A DNA stretch of 5,855 nt from Ruminococcaceae bacterium UBA1865 (GTDB lineage: Bacteria; Bacillota; Clostridia; Oscillospirales; Acutalibacteraceae): the NCBI GenBank assembly GCA_002338255.1, contig DDHX01000062.1, positions 4,935 to 10,789 on the forward strand. The letters are read 5' to 3'. A program made the position numbers and the translations under genes. Shown piece after piece: positions 1-4,531 of this stretch (position 1 is the stretch's first letter; each line of letters opens with the position of its first letter). The notes beneath the pieces are model-generated. The model searched no databases and had not been told where the DNA came from. It saw only the letters and a list, made by a program, of their open reading frames with translations.

Positions 1-1
1 G

Positions 2-406
2 CACGATGTGGGAAAAATTGGAATAGACGATAAAATTTTGAATAAACCGGGGCGGCTGACTCCCGCTGAACGGGCAGTCATTATGACGCATCCTCAAATC
101 AGCGCATCTATCTTGAAAAATGTGAAGCTGGATAAAGATGTGCGCGAGACGATTCTTCATCATCATGAACGCTACGACGGAAAGGGCTACCCGGATCATA
201 AAAAGGGCGACGAGAATTCTATCGAGACCTATATTGTCGGGGTTGCCGACGCGTATGACGCCATGACCAGTAACCGTCCGTATTGCGGCAAGATGCCGAT
301 TGAACAAGTGGTCGGCATTTTAGAAGAAGAAAGCGGAAAACAGTTTCACCCTAAGGTGGTTTCGGCTTTTTTAGAAGTGCTGCGTGACAAGGGCGAAATC
401 CAATAG
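2..406 (+). CDS. HD-GYP domain protein, 3' part (candidate cyclic-di-GMP phosphodiesterase)
   Basis: This is the C-terminal part of an HD-GYP domain protein; the reading frame is open to the left edge, so the 5' end lies outside the window. The first complete codons read H-D-V-G-K-I-G-I, the core HD motif, so the GTG at position 8 is an internal valine codon and not a start. Further on are the MTHP histidine (about nt 89-91), HHHERYDGKGYP (nt 158-193, containing the diagnostic GYP) and VADAYDAMTSNRPY. Together these hold the HD, downstream His, HH and Asp positions that bind metal in characterised HD-GYP enzymes. The family hydrolyses cyclic-di-GMP, but some members act on other cyclic dinucleotides or are inactive. 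The stretch after GYP (DHKKGDEN) departs from the usual GLxG pattern. Any sensory or response-regulator domain would be upstream and cannot be seen. The family call is firm; substrate is inferred. Confidence 0.93.
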   Translation, partial: HDVGKIGIDDKILNKPGRLTPAERAVIMTHPQISASILKNVKLDKDVRETILHHHERYDGKGYPDHKKGDENSIETYIVGVADAYDAMTSNRPYCGKMPIEQVVGILEEESGKQFHPKVVSAFLEVLRDKGEIQ

Positions 407-421
407 AATACGGGGAATCAT

Positions 422-997
422 ATGCTTTTATTTATATTTGCGTTAGCCGGTATTGTCATTGGCTTCGCCATGAATCGGCTTCAGGGAAGAAAAAATCAAT
501 TACAGAATATTTCGGACATCCGTGGTTTGTGGCTCCCGATTGCGGGGGTGCTGCTGCATCTGCCGTTCTCTTATTTTCCGGCCTTCGCATTGCAGTTTGC
601 CTGGCTGCTGACCACACTGAGCAGCCTGTGCATTGTTGTTTTCCTCATTCTTAACCGTGGCAGGTTGCTGCCGGTCTTGTTCATTGCGGCCGGAACAGTT
701 TGCAATTACAGTGTGATCGCATTGAATCACTTCCGGATGCCCGTTTCTCCGGCGGCGCTTGCGATGTACCCCGGCATGACCCCAGAAACGGTGTACGCCA
801 AAAAAGTCAACTATTTTGTCGCCACAAGCGGCGCAAAGCTTTATTTTTTAGGCGATGTGATTCCTGTACCCCTGAAGTGGGTAGGCGGCTTTTTCAGCAT
901 AGGGGATGTGTTGCTTGGCATTGGCATTATGATTTTTATTATTTCAGTTTTGATAAAGAAGTATCCTGATACGCCGGAACCTTTATCACAGTCTTAA
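422..997 (+). CDS. DUF5317-family integral membrane protein
   Basis: This 191-residue protein is strongly hydrophobic, with about five likely membrane segments (roughly residues 1-18, 37-53, 55-77, 82-102 and 158-179). Its layout matches my recollection of DUF5317: an N-terminal hydrophobic helix, an RGLWLPI segment near residue 34, the motif N-x-x-R-M-P-V-S at residues 102-109 following a helix, then FLGDVIPVP (142-150) and FSIGDVLLGIG (158-168). The function of the family is unknown, and no catalytic motif can be named. The start at 422 follows a GGGGAA site (412-417) at suitable distance and only 15 nt after the stop of the HD-GYP gene, so the two are probably co-transcribed. That pairing hints at a link with cyclic-dinucleotide signalling or with the membrane, but this is inference. 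The C-terminal tail after KKYP is short and polar. Confidence 0.85.
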   Translation: MLLFIFALAGIVIGFAMNRLQGRKNQLQNISDIRGLWLPIAGVLLHLPFSYFPAFALQFAWLLTTLSSLCIVVFLILNRGRLLPVLFIAAGTVCNYSVIALNHFRMPVSPAALAMYPGMTPETVYAKKVNYFVATSGAKLYFLGDVIPVPLKWVGGFFSIGDVLLGIGIMIFIISVLIKKYPDTPEPLSQS

Positions 998-1063
998 GCA
1001 TGTATTTGTTGAAATACGAATTGCATTTTAAAAGTGTTGTCCATTTTTTATAATATCATGACG

Positions 1064-1093
1064 TTGAAACATAATAACATAAAGTAGTATAAT
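1064..1093 (+). promoter_or_regulatory. Sigma-A-type promoter for the TetR-family regulator
   Basis: A TTGAAA -35 box (1064-1069) is followed after 18 nt by a perfect TATAAT -10 box (1088-1093). This would start transcription near 1100, about 65 nt before the regulator start codon. A second TATAAT at 1049-1054 has no good -35 partner and is a weaker alternative. The whole gap from 998 to 1166 is AT-rich and holds no open reading frame of note. Confidence 0.7.
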
Positions 1094-1166
1094 ATATATT
1101 GTTGTGTAGTGTGTATTTTGCTCTTTTTTTTAAAAGTTACAGAACAATAAAAATGGAGGAAGAAAC

Positions 1167-1730
1167 ATGGAATATTCGTCACAGACCAAGCAGCAGCTCG
1201 CTAATTCGCTGAAAGAACTGATGTGTCATACGCCGTTTAACAAAATCACTGTACAAAACGTTACCAACAGCTGCGGGTTGAACAGGCAGACGTTTTATTA
1301 TCACTTTAAGGACATGTATGAACTGCTGAGCTGGATTTACAAAAACGATATCTTTAATGAAATTGTGGAAGAACAGGATGAACCGTGGGAAACGGCTGTA
1401 ATGCAGATTATGCGGTACGCCAAGTCCAACCGAACATTTTGCAGGAACACGATTCGTTCCCTTAAAAAGGAAAATATGGAGGATTTTTTACAGCCTGTTG
1501 TTCACAACTGGGTTGAAAAACTGGCTGCGGAAATCGCCCAAAACCATTACATAAGCAAAGACGATACAAAGTTCATCGTCGACCTTTTTACCACCGCTTT
1601 TGTGAACTATGGCATTCAGTGGGTCAGCCGTGGAATGCAGGAAGATGAAGAATATGTAATTGGAAAAATAAAAGTCCTAATCCGGTTGCTTTATCATGGA
1701 GCAGAACGGAAAAATCGAATTGCAATTTGA
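1167..1730 (+). CDS. TetR/AcrR-family regulator, DhaS (dihydroxyacetone kinase regulator)-like
   Basis: This 187-residue protein has the TetR plan: an N-terminal three-helix DNA-binding domain (about residues 5-53) and an all-helical C-terminal sensing domain. The helix-turn-helix reads ITVQNVTNSCGLNRQTFYYH (27-46), then FKDMYELLSWIY. The R-Q-T-F-Y-x-x-F-x-D-x-Y-x-L-L-x-W-I pattern resembles the DhaS subgroup (probable dihydroxyacetone kinase regulators), not drug-efflux repressors. The start is fixed by a GGAGGA site (1155-1160) ending 6 nt before the ATG. It has its own promoter and a strong terminator right after the stop, so it is a single-gene unit. It lies upstream of glpK, and three-carbon metabolism fits the DhaS link, so local control of the glycerol operon is plausible. 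Neither ligand nor target can be read from sequence. In Lactococcus, DhaS is an activator working with the co-activator DhaQ; no DhaQ-like gene is seen here. Confidence 0.87.
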   Translation: MEYSSQTKQQLANSLKELMCHTPFNKITVQNVTNSCGLNRQTFYYHFKDMYELLSWIYKNDIFNEIVEEQDEPWETAVMQIMRYAKSNRTFCRNTIRSLKKENMEDFLQPVVHNWVEKLAAEIAQNHYISKDDTKFIVDLFTTAFVNYGIQWVSRGMQEDEEYVIGKIKVLIRLLYHGAERKNRIAI

Positions 1731-1764
1731 AAAGATCCCGTACAGATGTGCGGGGTCTTTTTTT
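1731..1764 (+). terminator. Intrinsic terminator after the TetR-family gene
   Basis: The arm AAAGATCCCG (1731-1740) pairs with CGGGGTCTTT (1751-1760) as a 10-bp stem with one G-T wobble and a 10-nt loop. The 3' side runs into a seven-T tract (1758-1764). It begins at the base after the TGA stop, so it should isolate the regulator from the glycerol operon. This is the clearest intrinsic terminator in the window. Confidence 0.92.
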
Positions 1765-1778
1765 GTCCCGTTGTCAAA

Positions 1779-1793
1779 TTTTGTTATACAAAA
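1779..1793. promoter_or_regulatory. Palindrome upstream of glpK, possible operator
   Basis: TTTTGT and ACAAAA form perfect 6-bp arms around a 3-bp centre (TAT). The site lies about 70 bp upstream of the likely glpK promoter and just after the regulator's terminator. Its size and symmetry suit a dimeric regulator, but AT-rich DNA gives such sites by chance and no regulator is proven to bind. Confidence 0.3.
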
Positions 1794-1844
1794 AGATGGT
1801 GTATCAAAAATATTACAGAAATCAAGTAGGAATATAGACGAAAA

Positions 1845-1885
1845 TAGACAAAATAATTTTGACATATAATATATTATTATAGAAT
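1845..1885 (+). promoter_or_regulatory. Probable sigma-A promoter of the glpK-glpF-oxidoreductase operon
   Basis: A perfect TTGACA (1859-1864) is followed after 15 nt by TAGAAT (1880-1885), a five-of-six match to the -10 box; the spacer is shorter than usual. An alternative uses the perfect TATAAT at 1865-1870 with a poor TAGACA (1845-1850) 14 nt upstream. Both arrangements are sub-optimal, which would fit a promoter needing an activator. The first would give a leader of about 165 nt. Confidence 0.6.
1849..1861. promoter_or_regulatory. 13-bp palindrome overlapping the glpK -35 box, possible operator
   Basis: CAAAAT and ATTTTG are perfect inverted arms around a single A. The right arm overlaps the first three bases of the TTGACA -35 box, so a bound protein would be expected to affect polymerase access. 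The arms share the TTTTG/CAAAA core with the palindrome at 1779-1793. The regulator that might bind is unknown; the adjacent TetR-family protein is the obvious candidate. Confidence 0.35.
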
Positions 1886-1891
1886 CTAAAC

Positions 1892-2056
1892 AAAGAACGC
1901 AAATTGTCTAAATACAAATGAGAAAGAGAGTGATATTATTAGCGTAAAGATGGTGATACGGTAAAGCCGGAAGACCAAAGGAATAGGAAGGTGCCTTAAG
2001 GCAGACTAAGATACAATTGTATTGTATCGGAAAACATTTTAGGGGAGGTTTTTTTA
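1892..2056 (+). promoter_or_regulatory. Structured 5' leader of glpK, candidate cis-acting RNA
   Basis: About 165 non-coding nt separate the probable promoter from glpK. Local structures visible are: TGGT/ACCA (1951-1954/1974-1977) enclosing CGG/CCG (1959-1961/1967-1969) with a purine-rich internal loop; TGCC/GGCA (1992-1995/2000-2003) with a TTAA loop; and GATACAAT/ATTGTATC (2010-2017/2021-2028), a perfect 8-bp stem with a 3-nt loop. The ribosome site AGGGGAGG (2041-2048) ends 8 nt before the ATG. CCTTAA (1994-1999) could instead pair with TTAGGG (2039-2044) and cover the start of that site. I recognise no known riboswitch class by its conserved core. The seven Ts at 2049-2055 are not preceded by a matching hairpin, so an attenuator of the GlpP type is not evident. 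Confidence 0.45.
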
Positions 2057-3553
2057 ATGGCCAAGTATGTAATGGCGTTGGATGCCGGCACAACAAGTTC
2101 ACGCTGTATTCTTTTCAATGAAAAGGGGGATATGTGCAGTGTGGCGCAAAAGGAATTCACACAGTATTTTCCAAAGCCGGGCTGGGTTGAGCACGATGCA
2201 ATGGAAATCTGGTCTACTCAAATCGGTGTTGCTCAGGAAGCAATGTTGAAAATTGGCGCTGTAGCTGCCGATATCGCGGCAATCGGTATCACCAACCAGC
2301 GTGAAACAACAATCGTATGGGATAAGAAAACAGGCGAACCTGTTTACCATGCAATCGTTTGGCAGTGCAGACGTACTTCTGAATACTGCGATACACTGAA
2401 AGCAAAAGGATTAACAGATTCTTACAGAGAAAAAACCGGCTTAATGATTGATGCCTACTTCTCCGGCACAAAACTAAGATGGATTCTTGAAAATGTTCCC
2501 GGTGTAAGACAAAGAGCCGAAGCAGGCGAATTGTTATTTGGTACCGTTGAAACATGGCTTATTTGGAACTTGACAAAGGGTAAAGTTCATGTAACCGATT
2601 ATTCCAATGCTTCCAGAACAATGTTGTTTAACATTAAAACACTTGAGTGGGATAAAGAAATTCTTGCTGAACTCAATATTCCGGCGTGCATGCTGCCAGA
2701 AGCAAAGCCATCCAGCTTTGTTTACGGTGAAGCAGATCCATCATTCTTCGGCGGAGCAATTCCGATTGGCGGTGCGGCGGGCGACCAGCAGGCTGCTTTA
2801 TTTGGCCAGACTTGCTTCACCCCAGGCGAAGCAAAAAATACATACGGCACAGGCTGCTTCATGCTGATGAACACAGGTGAAAAACCGGTTTATTCCAAGA
2901 ATGGATTGGTTACCACAATTGCATGGGGTCTTGACGGAAAAGTCAATTATGCTCTTGAAGGTTCTATCTTCGTAGCCGGCGCTGCAATCCAGTGGCTGCG
3001 CGATGAAATGCGTCTTGTCGATTCTTCGGCCGATTCCGAGTATATGGCCTCAAAGGTAAAAGATACAAACGGTTGTTATGTTGTTCCTGCATTTACAGGT
3101 CTCGGCGCTCCACACTGGGATCAGTACGCAAGAGGTACAATCGTCGGTATTACCAGAGGCGTAAACAAGTACCATGTTATCAGAGCAACTCTCGAGTCCC
3201 TTGCGTATCAGACCTATGATGTTCTGAAAGCAATGGAAGAGGATTCCGGAATTAAATTGGCAGCTTTAAAAGTTGACGGCGGTGCCTGCGCCAATAACTT
3301 CTTAATGCAGTTCCAGTCCGATATCATCAGCGCGCCGGTTCACAGACCGGTGTGCATCGAAACAACCGCTATGGGCGCTGCATATTTGGCAGGTCTTGCA
3401 GTTGGATACTGGGCGAACAAGGAAGAAGTTGTTAAGAACTGGCAGATTTCCAAGATATTTAAACCTTCTATTGAAGAAGAGCATCGTGAACAGATTATTA
3501 AGGGTTGGCAGAAAGCCGTGAAGTGCTCGTTCGGCTGGGCAAAAGACGAATAG
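2057..3553 (+). CDS. glpK: Glycerol kinase
   Basis: The enzyme phosphorylates glycerol with ATP to give sn-glycerol-3-phosphate in the cytoplasm, which traps glycerol entering through the facilitator encoded next. At 498 residues it has full family length. Visible landmarks are the N-terminal phosphate motif DAGTTSSR (9-16), NQRETT (80-85) with the glycerol-contacting Arg82 and Glu83, Trp102, Tyr134, the first FGGY signature [13 protein letters not shown] (134-146), [11 protein letters not shown] (241-251) with the catalytic Asp243, the second FGGY signature starting at GTIVG (360), and the adenosine-binding DGGACANN (407-414). The start is set by AGGGGAGG 8 nt upstream. The residue matching the HPr-phosphorylated His of Enterococcus and Bacillus GlpK appears to be Ser229 (ADPSFFGG in place of xDYHFFGQ), so that form of PTS control is probably absent. 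Ten of 16 arginine codons are AGA, unlike the genes upstream. Confidence 0.98.
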   Translation: MAKYVMALDAGTTSSRCILFNEKGDMCSVAQKEFTQYFPKPGWVEHDAMEIWSTQIGVAQEAMLKIGAVAADIAAIGITNQRETTIVWDKKTGEPVYHAIVWQCRRTSEYCDTLKAKGLTDSYREKTGLMIDAYFSGTKLRWILENVPGVRQRAEAGELLFGTVETWLIWNLTKGKVHVTDYSNASRTMLFNIKTLEWDKEILAELNIPACMLPEAKPSSFVYGEADPSFFGGAIPIGGAAGDQQAALFGQTCFTPGEAKNTYGTGCFMLMNTGEKPVYSKNGLVTTIAWGLDGKVNYALEGSIFVAGAAIQWLRDEMRLVDSSADSEYMASKVKDTNGCYVVPAFTGLGAPHWDQYARGTIVGITRGVNKYHVIRATLESLAYQTYDVLKAMEEDSGIKLAALKVDGGACANNFLMQFQSDIISAPVHRPVCIETTAMGAAYLAGLAVGYWANKEEVVKNWQISKIFKPSIEEEHREQIIKGWQKAVKCSFGWAKDE

Positions 3554-3587
3554 TGATTTTTTAGCAAGCGACCCGTAGAGTAATTCA

Positions 3588-3633
3588 ACCGGACCGCCAT
3601 GCAACAGGGAACCTCCCCGTTATGGCGGCCGGT
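3588..3633 (+). other. Stable intergenic hairpin between glpK and glpF
   Basis: ACCGG and CCGCCAT (3588-3592, 3594-3600) pair with ATGGCGG and CCGGT (3622-3628, 3629-3633): 12 bp, mostly GC, with one bulged A at 3593. The 21-nt apical part can close further through AAC/GTT and GGG/CCC, leaving a five-base loop. No T tract follows on either strand, so it is unlikely to be a simple terminator. It sits 12 nt before the glpF ribosome site GAGGTG (3646-3651). An mRNA-stabilising or processing element, or a dispersed palindromic repeat, are both possible. Confidence 0.7.
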
Positions 3634-3659
3634 ATTAAAAAGATTGAGGTGTATTGTAA

Positions 3660-4376
3660 ATGTTACCTTATATTGCTGAATTTGTTGGTACAGCCATACT
3701 GATCATCCTCGGCGACGGTGTTGTTGCAAACGTTACATTAAGTAAGTCAGGAATGAAGGGCGCGGGTTCCATTCAGATCACTTTTGCATGGGGCCTTGCA
3801 GTTCTGATTCCGGCATTTATCTTTGGCGCGGCTTCCGGTGCACATTTTAATCCTGCACTGACCATTGCACTGGCTGCAATCGGTAAATTTAGTTGGGCCA
3901 TGGTTCCCGGCTATATCATTGCTCAAATTCTTGGTGCATTCTGCGGCGCTTGCATCGTATATCTGCTGTTTAAAGATCAGTTCGATGCCACAGAAGAAGC
4001 CGGCACAAAGCTTGGCGTTTTCTCAACCGGACCGGCCGTTCGCGACATTCCCCGCAATATCTTAAGTGAAGCTGTCGGCACATTTGTACTCGTATTTGCT
4101 ATTCTCGGTATTGGCAATGTTACCGGTGCTGGCTCAATTGGACTCAATTATCTGCTCGTATTCGGAATCATCGTTGCAGTCGGTATGTCTTTAGGCGGTC
4201 TTACAGGTTACGCTATTAACCCTGCTCGTGACCTTGGGCCTCGTCTTGCTCATGCAATTCTGCCGATTAAAGGCAAAGGCGATTCAAATTGGAGTTATGG
4301 TCTTGTTGTACCGATTATTGGGCCAATCCTCGGCGGTTTAGTAGGTGCATTATTATACAAGGTTATTCCTTGGTAA
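3660..4376 (+). CDS. glpF: Glycerol uptake facilitator (aquaglyceroporin, MIP family)
   Basis: This 238-residue membrane channel passes glycerol by facilitated diffusion. It shows the duplicated MIP plan of six membrane helices and two half-helices, each half-helix carrying an NPA motif: SGAHFNPALT (NPA at 64-66) and GYAINPARDLGPR (NPA at 187-189). The Asp191 directly after Arg190 (NPARD) is the mark of glycerol facilitators as opposed to water-only aquaporins. Trp44 and Arg190 match the selectivity-filter Trp48 and Arg206 of E. coli GlpF. The position of its Phe200 is Tyr184 here, a mild change that could alter pore width slightly. The start is supported by GAGGTG 8 nt upstream. The gene lies 106 nt after glpK with no terminator between, so it is probably in the same transcript. 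Length is slightly short compared with E. coli GlpF (281 residues), which is common in Gram-positive members. Confidence 0.97.
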   Translation: MLPYIAEFVGTAILIILGDGVVANVTLSKSGMKGAGSIQITFAWGLAVLIPAFIFGAASGAHFNPALTIALAAIGKFSWAMVPGYIIAQILGAFCGACIVYLLFKDQFDATEEAGTKLGVFSTGPAVRDIPRNILSEAVGTFVLVFAILGIGNVTGAGSIGLNYLLVFGIIVAVGMSLGGLTGYAINPARDLGPRLAHAILPIKGKGDSNWSYGLVVPIIGPILGGLVGALLYKVIPW

Positions 4377-4390
4377 TTGATGGTAGCATC

Positions 4391-4419
4391 AGGCTATATG
4401 ATTAGTTTCTCATATACCT
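4391..4419 (+). other. AT-rich stem-loop just after glpF
   Basis: TATATGA (4395-4401) pairs with TCATATA (4410-4416) across an 8-nt loop, extended by AGG/CCT (4391-4393/4417-4419) past a bulged C. A smaller TGATG/CATCA stem (4378-4382/4387-4391) lies directly upstream and shares base 4391. No T tract follows, so this is not a standard terminator. It may protect the 3' end of the upstream message, but no function can be assigned. Confidence 0.4.
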
Positions 4420-4453
4420 TGTAAAGTACATAGCAACGAATTTCTAAAATATG

Positions 4454-4491
4454 TGCAGGGGTGAACGATTGTGTCTGCCCCTGCATTATTT
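4454..4491 (+). terminator. Candidate weak terminator or attenuator between glpF and the oxidoreductase gene
   Basis: TGCAGGGG (4454-4461) pairs perfectly with CCCCTGCA (4478-4485) as an 8-bp GC-rich stem with a 16-nt loop, followed by TTATTT (4486-4491). The T run is interrupted and the loop is long, so termination would be partial at most. This would lower expression of the oxidoreductase relative to glpK and glpF. It could equally be a processing or stability hairpin. Confidence 0.42.
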
Positions 4492-4499
4492 GCAAATAA
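4486..4499. promoter_or_regulatory. Perfect 14-bp palindrome upstream of the oxidoreductase gene
   Basis: TTATTTGCAAATAA reads the same on both strands. It follows immediately on the hairpin at 4454-4485 and lies 33 nt before the next start codon. It could be a protein-binding site for an internal promoter or a small RNA stem, but no convincing promoter is seen beside it. Binding partner unknown. Confidence 0.35.
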
Positions 4500-4531
4500 C
4501 CCCAATTTATTAAAAGAGTGGTGTTCACAAA

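Noticed and set aside
8..10. GTG at position 8 as the start of the HD-GYP gene
   Set aside because: The two codons before it are CAC-GAT, the HD of the conserved HDxGK motif, so the gene runs in from outside the window.
1002..1017. GTATTT/AAATAC hairpin after the DUF5317 gene as a terminator
   Set aside because: The stem is only 6 bp, AT-rich, and not followed by a T tract. The T run at 1124-1131 has no hairpin before it.
1886..1907. CcpA cre site near AACGCAAA in the glpK leader
   Set aside because: The flanks do not form the pseudo-palindrome expected for cre.
2041..2055. Seven-T run after GGGGAGG as an attenuator for glpK
   Set aside because: No upstream arm complementary to AGGGGAGG in full was found, so there is no proper terminator stem; the GGAGG is best read as the ribosome site.
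1892..2056. Cyclic-di-GMP-I, SAM, cobalamin, T-box or other known riboswitch in the glpK leader
   Set aside because: Short look-alike strings such as GGTAAAGCC and GGTGCC occur, but the full conserved cores and their order are missing. A covariance search is needed to settle this.
3302..3604. Minus-strand open frames across the end of glpK and the intergenic hairpin
   Set aside because: They are antisense to the conserved GlpK C-terminal region and show no recognisable motifs.
4419..4450. Internal promoter TTGTAA / TAAAAT before the oxidoreductase gene
   Set aside because: The spacer is 20 nt and the -35 match is modest; not convincing without transcript data.
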